Below, piece by piece: positions 56,467 through 64,000 of a stretch of 64,000 bases of DNA (positions within the stretch are counted from its first letter, which is position 1; each line of letters begins with the position of its first letter). The notes beneath the pieces are model-generated. The model worked only from the letters and a program-made list of their open reading frames with translations, was not told where the DNA came from and searched no databases. The stretch covers positions 558,001 to 622,000 of the forward strand of contig CAWJYO010000011.1 of the NCBI GenBank assembly GCA_963847085.1. The letters are read 5' to 3'. The DNA is from Ilyomonas sp963847085 (GTDB taxonomy: Bacteria; Bacteroidota; Bacteroidia; Chitinophagales; Chitinophagaceae). The position numbers and the translations under genes are program-made.

Positions 56467-58854
56467 ATGAAGCGATTTCACTTTGCACTTCTTTCTTTTG
56501 TTTTTATCTTCTTTTTTCAAACCTCTTTTGCACAACGTATTGATACTACATTGGCAGCTTATGCCGATAAATATCAGACGGAACGCATTTACATACAGTT
56601 TGATAAACCGGCTTACGCAGCAGGAGAAACGGTTTGGTTTAAAGGATATGTAATGGCTGGGATTCTGCCTTCTAACATCAGCAAGAACCTTTACACAGAT
56701 TGGTATGATGCCTATGGAAATTTGTTGGCACATTCTGTATTCCCCATTGTTCAGGCAGGCGCAGCAGGCGAGTTTGTTATTCCTGATACGCTTAGCAGCG
56801 CCGCTGTTCATGTAAAAGCTTACACTACGTGGTCGCTTAATTTCGATACTGCTTTTTTATTTCAAAAAAATATTCCGGTAGCTCAAAAAACGCTTCCTAA
56901 AACAATTGCCAAATTAACGGTTGTGCCTTCTCTACAGTTTTTTCCGGAAGGTGGCGATGCAGTAGAAGGCCTGACTTCGCGCATTGCATTTTTAGTCAAC
57001 GATCAGTATGGTCGTCCTGTAAAAATTAAGGGAACAGTTACCAATAGCAAGGGCGAAACGATTGATAATTTAAAAACAGAGCACGATGGCATGGGCAGTG
57101 TGCATGTTACTTATGCAAAAGGTGAAACCTACACAGCCAAATGGTACGACGAACAGAACGACGTTCACACCACAACATTGCCTACAGCAAAAAGCAGCGG
57201 CGCAAGCTTTGAAATAGGAACATCATCAGGTAAAAAAACATTTATCATTCGTCGTACAGAAGATGCACCCGACAACTTAAAGCAACTGCATATTGTAGCT
57301 ACCATGCACCAGCAATTGGTGTATATGGCAAATGCCAACTTAGAGCAAACCAATAGCATTGGCGGCGCAATACCTACCGCCCAACTGGTAACCGGAATAT
57401 TGCAAATTACATTGTTCAGCAGCGACTGGAAACCGCTGGCAGAGCGCATTTGCTTTGTCAATAACAACGAAGCTGTTTTTACTCCCGAAGTCGGTTTTAC
57501 TACGTTAGGCCTTGGAAAAAGGGGCATGAATACAATTGAAATCAGTATGCCGGATTCTACGATTGGCAATCTTTCACTTGCCATTACTGATAAAGGCATC
57601 GGTGTTGACAGCAACAGTAATATCATCTCACAATTGTTGATGGCAAGCGACATAAAAGGCGCCATTTATAAACCGCAATATTATTTTTCAAATAACAGTG
57701 ATAGCGTTGCGAAACATTTGGATTTGGTGATGCTTACACACGGCTGGCGCAGGATCAATTGGGAAGCCATTGTGCAAGGAGAAATGCCGCAAATCAAATA
57801 CCCGGCGGAAACGGATTATCTCACTTTTTCAGGCAAAGTGTATGGCGTAAACAGCACACAAATCCGCTCGGCAGGTTCGCTGTTTGCTATCCTTCAGGCA
57901 AAAGATTCCAGCCGCCAGGTAATCAGCGCCAACATCAAACCCGATGGCACATTTGGAGATCCAAGTATTGTGTTGTTTGATTCAACCAAAATCTATTATC
58001 AGTTTAGCAATAAAGGCTTTGCAGATATGAGTGAAGTGCGTTTTATGAACAGCATATTGCCTGCGCAAAAACGCATACCGCTGGACAGAAACAAAATAGC
58101 TATCTTAGATACATCGGGTTATGTACGACTTCGCTTTTTAGCTAATGAAGAAGCACGTTTAAACGAACTTCTTAAAACCACCACTTTACAGGGAGTAACG
58201 GTTACTACAAAAGCAAAATCGCCATTACAGTTAATGGATGAACGCTATGCCAGTGGCTTGTTTCAAAGCGGTGATGCCTACCAGTTTGATTTAACAAACG
58301 ATCAATTTGCCAATAGCTATCAAAATATTTTTACTTATTTGCAAGGCAAGGTTGCGGGTTTGCAAATCACCGCCAACGGCCCCAATGTAAGCATGAACTG
58401 GAGGGGAGGTTCTCCAACGGTTTACTTAAACGAAATGCCAACAGATATTAGCTTGTTAAGCTCTACTTCGGTGTCGGATATTGCTTATGTAAAAGTGTTT
58501 CGTCCGCCGTTTATGGGCGGCTTTAACGGAGCCAATGGAGCTATCGCAATCTATACCAAAAAAGGTGGCGATCGTCCTGTAGAGAAAGGAAAAGGGCTGC
58601 CTTTTAAAACAGTGATTGGCTACACTGCCGTAAAAGAATTTTACTCGCCCAATTATGGAACCATTGATCCGCGCAACGAAGCTGAGGATGTACGCAGCAC
58701 TTTGTTTTGGTCGCCGAATATTTTTACTACGTTAGAAAATCATAAACTGAAGCTTACCTTTTACAACAACGATGTTAGTGATGCGTTCCGCATTGTTCTT
58801 GAAGGCATGAGCACCGACGGAAGGCTTACTCACGTTGAGAAGGTGGTTGAATAA
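56467..58854 (+). CDS. MG2-like and TonB-plug-like surface protein
   Basis: 795 residues from the ATG at 56467. The signal peptide KRFHFALLSFVFIFFFQTSFAQ precedes a macroglobulin MG2-like beta domain, IYIQFDKPAYAAGETVWFKGYV (about residues 40-61), the typical start in these proteins. Further beta domains follow (FFPEGGDAVEGLTSRIAFLVNDQYGRPV). The C-terminal part (about 580-720) resembles a TonB receptor plug: LQGVTVTTKAKSPLQ, NIFTYLQGKVAGLQITANGP, VSDIAYVKVFRPPFMGG. It lacks the barrel. Function unknown; it may work with an outer-membrane partner. The DUF4476 gene starts 52 bp later on the same strand. Confidence 0.8.
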   Translation: MKRFHFALLSFVFIFFFQTSFAQRIDTTLAAYADKYQTERIYIQFDKPAYAAGETVWFKGYVMAGILPSNISKNLYTDWYDAYGNLLAHSVFPIVQAGAAGEFVIPDTLSSAAVHVKAYTTWSLNFDTAFLFQKNIPVAQKTLPKTIAKLTVVPSLQFFPEGGDAVEGLTSRIAFLVNDQYGRPVKIKGTVTNSKGETIDNLKTEHDGMGSVHVTYAKGETYTAKWYDEQNDVHTTTLPTAKSSGASFEIGTSSGKKTFIIRRTEDAPDNLKQLHIVATMHQQLVYMANANLEQTNSIGGAIPTAQLVTGILQITLFSSDWKPLAERICFVNNNEAVFTPEVGFTTLGLGKRGMNTIEISMPDSTIGNLSLAITDKGIGVDSNSNIISQLLMASDIKGAIYKPQYYFSNNSDSVAKHLDLVMLTHGWRRINWEAIVQGEMPQIKYPAETDYLTFSGKVYGVNSTQIRSAGSLFAILQAKDSSRQVISANIKPDGTFGDPSIVLFDSTKIYYQFSNKGFADMSEVRFMNSILPAQKRIPLDRNKIAILDTSGYVRLRFLANEEARLNELLKTTTLQGVTVTTKAKSPLQLMDERYASGLFQSGDAYQFDLTNDQFANSYQNIFTYLQGKVAGLQITANGPNVSMNWRGGSPTVYLNEMPTDISLLSSTSVSDIAYVKVFRPPFMGGFNGANGAIAIYTKKGGDRPVEKGKGLPFKTVIGYTAVKEFYSPNYGTIDPRNEAEDVRSTLFWSPNIFTTLENHKLKLTFYNNDVSDAFRIVLEGMSTDGRLTHVEKVVE

Positions 58855-58906
58855 ACCTGCGCTTTTTTGAGCATTTTAAAATTTACTTTTGCTTTAAAAT
58901 ATACGG

Positions 58907-60167
58907 ATGTTGAAGGGCACTTTTAAACGTTGGATTTTTTTGTTTTTGTTGATGTTGTCATCGTTCTATGGAATAGCGCAACAGCAATATCATTTTATTT
59001 ATATCCAGGCAGATAATCAACAACCTTTTTATGTAAAATATGGTGGCAAAAACTACAGCTCTTCTTCCATCGGTTATTTAATTCTTCCGAAGCTGAGCGA
59101 TGGCAATGTTTCGCTGCAAATTGGTTTTGCCAAAAACTTATATCCCGAACAGAATTTCAACCTTACTGTTGCCGGTAAAGACCTTGGTTTTGCCTTAAAA
59201 AATTTTGGCGAAAAGGGCTGGGGTTTGTTCAATTTTCAAACCACCGATATTGTGATGAATGGCAATGCAGCCGCGCCAGCCAATGAACAGGCGAGCAAAA
59301 ACAACCATTAATAAGAGCAATCCTTTTGGCAACATGCTGGCATCTGCTATTAACGATTCTACATTGAACCAGCAACGGGTTGAAGCAACCGATTCTTCGG
59401 CAAAAACAAAAGCGATTTCTAAATCCAATGTCAGCATAGATACAACACAAGTAAATGCTCAGGCAAAAGGGGCAAAAGATAATACCGGCGCAGGTTTGAA
59501 CACAAGTTCCCAAACGTATAACAATGTTGCTGCCGTAGATAGTTTAATAAAAAAATATAGTAGCAACGGAGATAGCTTAACTGCAAATAAGAAGCCGACT
59601 GATGCAACAAATCCTATTGTAAAATCATCGGAAAAAACAAACGATAGTGGCACTGATTTAACCTTCTTAGATAACAATTCAAAAGATACCATTCATGCTT
59701 TTATTCCTTCTTCCAACCAACCAAATATAGCGGCCAAAGCAGCAAGCGTTGATAGTGCAAAAGGTAAAGTATCCAATCCATTTTTTAATAACAACAACTC
59801 TCAAAGTGTTGAGAAATCAGCCTCGTTAGATTCGTCTTCAAATGTGATAAAAACAAACCCTACATTGCTCAATACTGCCTGCAACAATATGTTTAGCAGC
59901 AGCGATGCTGACAAACTCAAACGAAAAATTGTATCGCTCAGAAAACAGGAAGACATTATGAATGCGGTTCGCAAAAGCCTGCATGGCAAATGTATTACCA
60001 CCGACCAGGTTAAAGATTTGGGCAATTTGTTTTTGTCGGATGAAAACCGCTACAATTTTTATGATGCCGCTTATCCGTTTGTATACGATTTTGGCAATTA
60101 TGCGATACTGCAAACTACACTGATTGACAGCTATTACAAGAATCGTTTTAAAGCCCTGCTACACTAA
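58907..60167 (+). CDS. exported DUF4476 protein, one frameshift
   Basis: The signal peptide LKGTFKRWIFLFLLMLSSFYGIAQ is followed by a beta domain (QQYHFIYIQADNQQPFYVKY...NLTVAGKDLGFALKNFG, residues 26-115). A long Ser/Asn/Asp-rich disordered linker (about 130-320) comes next. The C-terminal DUF4476 domain has LRKQEDIMNAVRKSLHGKCITTDQVKDLGNLFLSDENRYNF in several blocks. Removing one A from AAAAAC near 59299 gives EQASKTTINKSNPFG and about 419 residues. DUF4476 has no known activity. It forms a likely transcription unit with the MG2/plug gene and perhaps truA, whose ATG is 6 bp after its stop. Confidence 0.82.
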
Positions 60168-60173
60168 GTTATC

Positions 60174-60935
60174 ATGTGGCGATACTTTTTAGAAGTTGCT
60201 TATAAAGGCACGCAGTACAGTGGCTTTCAAAAGCAGGACAATGCGATTACAGTTCAATCGGAAATAGAAAAAGCGCTTTTGGTTTTGTACAAAAAAAGCA
60301 TCGAACTTACCACTTCATCGCGTACTGATGCAGGCGTTCATGCGTTGCAAAATTTCTTTCATTTTGATGCTGATATTGTGATTGATAATAGACAAACACT
60401 ATATCAACTGAACTCTATTTTACCGGATGATATTGTGATTAAAAATATAGTAGAAGTCAATGGAGACGCACATTGCAGGTTCGATGCTCTTTCCCGTTCT
60501 TACGAATACCATATCTATCAAAAAAAGAATCCGTTTTTGAGGGACAGAGCATTTTATTATCCTTATAGCTTGAACATTGATGCGTTGAACGAAGCAGCAA
60601 AGCAATTGTTTGTTTTTACTGATTTTACTTCGTTTTCAAAACGCAATACGCAGGTAAAAACATTTTTGTGCGAAATCAAAAAGGCAGAATGGAAACAAGT
60701 AAATGACGAGTTTATTTTTTACATTACTGCCAACCGTTTTTTACGTGGCATGGTGCGTGGCTTGACAGGCACCATGTTGAAAGTGGGAAGAACTACCATT
60801 TCTTTGGATGATTTTAAAAACATTATCGAAGCGAAAGATTGCCGTAAAGCCGATTTTTCGGCACCGCCGCAAGGTTTGTTTTTGACCGATATTTTGTATC
60901 CCGACACTGTATGGAAACATCGTTCAGAAAGCTAA
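60174..60935 (+). CDS. truA: tRNA pseudouridine(38-40) synthase
   Basis: Converts U38-U40 in the anticodon arm to pseudouridine. The catalytic aspartate is in SRTDAGVHALQNF (Asp about 51). Further family blocks are YKGTQYSGFQKQ at the N-terminus, ARSYEYHIYQKKNPFLRDR-like residues about 105-123 (seen as LSRSYEYHIYQKKNPF), FTSFSKRN and FLRGMVRGLTGTML. 253 residues, standard. It starts 6 bp after the DUF4476 stop, so it is translated from the same message. It contains a TTTGTTTTTG motif (60875). Confidence 0.96.
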   Translation: MWRYFLEVAYKGTQYSGFQKQDNAITVQSEIEKALLVLYKKSIELTTSSRTDAGVHALQNFFHFDADIVIDNRQTLYQLNSILPDDIVIKNIVEVNGDAHCRFDALSRSYEYHIYQKKNPFLRDRAFYYPYSLNIDALNEAAKQLFVFTDFTSFSKRNTQVKTFLCEIKKAEWKQVNDEFIFYITANRFLRGMVRGLTGTMLKVGRTTISLDDFKNIIEAKDCRKADFSAPPQGLFLTDILYPDTVWKHRSES

Positions 60936-60983
60936 CTTTGTTATTGTAAATATTGCTTCTTAAACATTAAATGTAACACTGCC

Positions 60984-61475
60984 ATGGCCTCATTCGACAT
61001 TGTAAGTAAGGTTGATTTGCAAACATTAGACAATGCCATCAACACTGTAAAAAAAGAAATCGGTAACCGCTTCGATTTTAAAAATTCACCAGTAGAAATT
61101 GAGTTAAACAAGAAAGATTATCTCCTGAACATAGAAGCGGAAAGCGACATGAAACTGAAACAAATTATTGATGTTATCATCAGCAGAAGCATGAAGCAGG
61201 GCATTGACGCGGCGGCTTTTAACTTTGAGAAAGATGCGTACCCAAGTGGCAAAGTGGTAAAAAAAGAAGTGCCCGTAACCAACGGCTTGCAACAAGATGA
61301 TGCCAAAAAAGTAGTGAAGGTGATTAAAGACAGCGGCTTAAAAGTACAGGCACAAATTATGGATGATGTGGTGCGTGTAACCGGCAAAAAGATTGATGAT
61401 TTGCAGGATGTGATAGCAAACTTAAAAGCTGCGAATTTAAAGCTGCCATTGCAGTTTATTAATATGAAGTCGTAG
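60984..61475 (+). CDS. yajQ: YajQ-family nucleotide-binding protein
   Basis: 163 residues, two ferredoxin-like halves: SFDIVSKVDLQTLDNAINTVKKEI at the N-terminus, then FDFKNSPVEIELNKKDY, QGIDAAAFNFEKDAYPSGKVVKKEV and the end LPLQFINMKS. YajQ proteins bind nucleic acid or cyclic di-GMP in some species; which applies here is unknown. It lies 48 bp after truA on the same strand and is likely part of that unit. Confidence 0.94.
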   Translation: MASFDIVSKVDLQTLDNAINTVKKEIGNRFDFKNSPVEIELNKKDYLLNIEAESDMKLKQIIDVIISRSMKQGIDAAAFNFEKDAYPSGKVVKKEVPVTNGLQQDDAKKVVKVIKDSGLKVQAQIMDDVVRVTGKKIDDLQDVIANLKAANLKLPLQFINMKS

Positions 61476-61727
61476 CCCTTGTTGCGCTTTTGAATTTATT
61501 CTTCTCCAAAATTTTGCTCTGTGTAAATACTTCTTTTTTGTGCACTGCTCTTCTTTTACAATCTCTTTTTGTAGTGATATAATTTATCATTTTGACGAGT
61601 TGCGCTTTGTGGATTATACTCATAACAATACAAAATTTATAACATTAGTTGTTTGATTTTCAATCACGATAATTTTTTGGAACTACGTTCAATAGCATCA
61701 ATATTTGTATTATATGACGTATCAACG

Positions 61728-62651
61728 ATGACGATACAACAGAAATGTAACAAACTCAACACTGACATTCACAACAGACTCTTCTTAAATAATTATCTCT
61801 CGACTAAGATTGGCGATTATGAAAGAGTATTTACTTCTATTGACCTTATTGAAGACTGTCAAAATGCAATTGATGAATTTGAAAGAATTCCAGAAATCAA
61901 TTTTCAGACGAGATCAACTCTTTATGTCTATGGTGTTTTGCAATCCATGTATTGCCAACAAGACGGACTTTATCACCTTTATAAGACAATTAAAAATGCG
62001 GACACCAAAAACGTATATGAGCTATTCAAAATTTACCAATTCAACAAAGAAATAAGAGAAGTCAGAGACGACATAGCAGGACATCCCGCAGACAGAAAAA
62101 ATGGCAAAGAGTTTTATTTCATTGGCAAGGGACCTAACTCAAAATATAACTTTTCTTATGCCGGATACACTCCACACTTCAGAAAAGTTGACGTCAATTT
62201 AAAGCAGTTTATTGAAGAACAAAAAAGTTTCACCTTCAATGTTTTAAACGAAATTGAAAAAACTGTTACGCAACAAATACAAGCACACCAAGACAAGTTC
62301 AAAGCGATGAAACTAATTGAAATAGTGAACAATTTAAGTTACCCAATCCAATTAATTTATCGGGGAATATTTAATAATCATCCTTTAGCTAATAGTGGAT
62401 TAGCAGAAATAAGAGGAAAGTTGAACAATTTAAAAATCGAACTTAACCAGAGATATAACAACAAAATTCCCGACAGTATCAAAGACATTTTCAGGCTACA
62501 AGACCACATTTTAAATCAAATTGAAAATTGGACTATAAACAAAACACTTGAAGGAAATTTAGACGCTGAAGTATTTATGGACAGCTTTGACCATCAAATG
62601 AACGAACTAACCGACATTTTAAAAGAGATTGATGATGATTTTAGAAAATAA
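61728..62651 (+). CDS. possible HEPN-domain protein (accessory, unknown function)
   Basis: 307 residues, mostly helical, AT-rich compared with its neighbours. The stretch TRSTLYVYGVLQSMYCQQDGL (about 61-81) is followed by IREVRDDIAGHPADR (109-123). This holds R-x5-H (Arg113, His119), matching the Rx4-6H motif of HEPN RNases found in toxin and antiphage systems. An aromatic strand follows (EFYFIGKGPNSKYNFSYAGYTPHF). The C-terminal half is helical with coiled-coil propensity. I chose the ATG at 61728; an upstream TTG would add 25 residues. No partner gene is seen. The function as an RNase is inference from the motif. Confidence 0.6.
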   Translation: MTIQQKCNKLNTDIHNRLFLNNYLSTKIGDYERVFTSIDLIEDCQNAIDEFERIPEINFQTRSTLYVYGVLQSMYCQQDGLYHLYKTIKNADTKNVYELFKIYQFNKEIREVRDDIAGHPADRKNGKEFYFIGKGPNSKYNFSYAGYTPHFRKVDVNLKQFIEEQKSFTFNVLNEIEKTVTQQIQAHQDKFKAMKLIEIVNNLSYPIQLIYRGIFNNHPLANSGLAEIRGKLNNLKIELNQRYNNKIPDSIKDIFRLQDHILNQIENWTINKTLEGNLDAEVFMDSFDHQMNELTDILKEIDDDFRK

Positions 62652-62866
62652 GACGCCACATAACATGCGGTGGCTGATGAACAACTCAAATAAAAAAAAT
62701 AACTATTCCCCTTTTTTTGGTTATTAAAAACAAATCAGCAGGTTACAAACATTTACTGGTTTTGATCTTCCAATGAGTACCTGATTCTTTTATGTCGTAG
62801 CAGGATCTTCATAGCTTATCATTGTGCAGCAGAATGTAACCTTGCGATAAATCTAAAATAAGGGCA

Positions 62867-62910
62867 AAAACAAACAAGCCGATAACATTCATTACCGGCT
62901 TGTTTGTTTT
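62867..62910. terminator. terminator between the HEPN-like gene and araA
   Basis: AAAACAAACAAGCCG (62867-62881) pairs perfectly with CGGCTTGTTTGTTTT (62896-62910). A CAAAAACAAA motif (62865) overlaps the left arm. The rest of the spacer 62652-62866 has no gene. Confidence 0.85.
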
Positions 62911-62937
62911 AAAATAATTGTTTATAACAACTAACTG

Positions 62938-64000
62938 TTATACTTGCTTCAATTGATAATACGCATCACTCCAACGCAAGCTCATTTTTGAACTGCAGCA
63001 ATTGTGTGGCCTGATCAATCAAAACAAATTCAATTTTTGCCATGTCTGCAAAGTCTTCCAAATGTTCAGAAGTTAAGTTTTGACTGTAACAAGTATGATG
63101 CGCACCACCGGCTAATATCCAGGCCGCACAGCCCTTTTGCATATCAGGATAAGGCTTCCAAAGCACGCGTGCTACCGGCAGTTTGGGCAAGTCATGTTTC
63201 GGTTCCTGTGCTTCTACCGTATTCACCAACAAGCCGAAAGCGATTGCCCATATCAACTACTGAAGCATTCAATGCAGCGCCTCCGGCAACATTAAACACC
63301 AACCGCACCGGATCTTCTTTGCCGCCAATGCCCAGCGGATGAATTTCGCAAGAAGGTTTGTCCGTTCGCAATGCTCGGACATATTTCCAGCATGTGACTG
63401 CCCAACACCATTTCATTATTCGGTTCAAAATGATAGGTATAATCTTCCATGAACGAGTTGCCACCGTGCAAGCCGCTGCCCATTACTTTCATTGCCCGAA
63501 CCAAGGCTGATGTTTTCCAATCGCCTTCGCCACCAAAGCCATAGCCATCGTTCATCAATCGTTGGGTTGCAATGCCGGGCAATTGCTTCATGCCATGCAG
63601 GTCTTCAAACGTATCAGTAAAGCCTTTAAAATTGCCTTCTTTTAAAAAGTACCGAAGCCCTAACTCAATCTTTGCTGCATCCTGCAAAGAAGAAAATTGG
63701 GCACCGCCTTTTTGTAAACCTTCTGCAAGTTTGTATTCATCGGAATATTGCTGGCAAAGCTTTTCTACATCAGCATCACTTACCTCATTAATTACTTTTA
63801 CAAGGTCGCCAATGCCATAGGTATTTACGCTATAACCAAACTGCAGTTCGGCTTCTACTTTATCGCCTTCGGTTACGGCAACAAAGCGCATGTTATCGCC
63901 AAAGCGAACAAACTTCGCACCTTGCCAATCGTTCCATCCGGCTGCAGCGCGTGTCCATGTTTCAATGCTTTTTAAAACAGTATCATTCTGCCAATGGCCT
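62938..64000 (-). CDS. araA: L-arabinose isomerase, C-terminal part, three frameshifts (partial, runs off right edge)
   Basis: Interconverts L-arabinose and L-ribulose. About 354 residues of the C-terminal part are present. They include FEDLHGMKQLPGIATQRLMNDGYGFGGEGDWKTSALVRAMKVMG in blocks, LGSHMLEICPSIA, and GGAHHTCYSQNLTSEHL with the metal histidine. Three inserted bases split it: near 63380 (fix gives SIATDKPSCEIHPLGIGGKEDP), near 63237 (fix gives GNRFRLLVNTVEAQEP) and near 62985 (fix gives KNELRWSDAYYQLKQV). The last moves the stop from 62966 to 62938. Other arabinose genes are probably to the right. Confidence 0.92.

Noticed and set aside
4313..63891. Frameshifted genes as pseudogenes
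   Set aside because: Repairs need only one base each and restore full family sequence, including essential genes; sequencing error is the simpler reading.
1..64000. CRISPR array, tRNA or rRNA genes, IS transposase, prophage
   Set aside because: No regularly spaced repeats, no cloverleaf-like or rRNA sequence, and no transposase or phage protein recognised on either strand.

Overview
The window is a 64 kb piece of a Bacteroidota chromosome, most likely from the order Chitinophagales (family Chitinophagaceae). Supporting signs are a gliding-motility/type IX secretion C-terminal domain protein, a large SusC/Oar-type TonB receptor, the tiny ribosomal protein THX, zinc-free L31, DUF3078, DUF4476, DUF3037 and DUF4286 proteins, TTTG/TAnnTTTG promoters, and no Shine-Dalgarno sequences where I looked. 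Most of the region is housekeeping with small accessory patches. No tRNA, rRNA, CRISPR array, IS element or prophage was recognised.

Layout. 1-7.8 kb: 5' part of thrA behind a threonine/isoleucine leader peptide, a sugar MFS transporter, a DUF3078 outer membrane protein, catalase and two small proteins. 8.1-11.4 kb: accessory patch bounded by two copies of a ~150 bp repeat, with two lipoproteins, then an orphan membrane coiled-coil protein. 11.6-20.2 kb: clpB, a cystathionine beta-synthase, a carboxypeptidase-regulatory-domain protein and a TonB receptor. 20.3-24.2 kb: FAH-family enzyme, then the prs-rplY-pth cluster, and radC. 24.3-28.6 kb: a four-gene operon (porin, Rieske lipoprotein, imelysin, di-heme oxidase) behind a perfect palindrome covering its start codon. 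28.8-38.6 kb: methyltransferase, serine hydrolase, L31, serA, ftsY, a HipA-like kinase/DUF3037 pair, GNAT, ABC ATPase and aldo/keto reductase. 38.9-50.5 kb: secreted PKD/CHU_C protein, gcvP, polysaccharide deacetylase, PolB-like exonuclease, MutS-like ATPase, dihydroorotase. 50.6-64 kb: pdxH, THX, HU, DUF4286, peptide transporter, purD, lipoproteins, an MG2/plug protein, DUF4476 protein, truA, yajQ, a putative HEPN protein, and araA running off the right edge.

Two properties cut across the window. First, seventeen genes, including core ones such as clpB, prs, gcvP, pyrC and pdxH, are broken by single-base frameshifts that I can repair by eye. About 20 of 23 are one-base insertions, which looks like uncorrected long-read error rather than gene decay. 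I therefore annotate each as one gene over its full span. Second, the 10-mer CAAAAACAAA (usually GCAAAAACAAAC), on either strand, occurs about 37 times by my reading, in terminators, spacers and genes. I have no explanation for it.

The best candidates for something new are the iron/redox operon with its start-codon palindrome, the thrA leader peptide, the CAAAAACAAA motif, the 185 bp inverted-repeat element at 37.2 kb, and the isolated HEPN-like gene at 61.7 kb.
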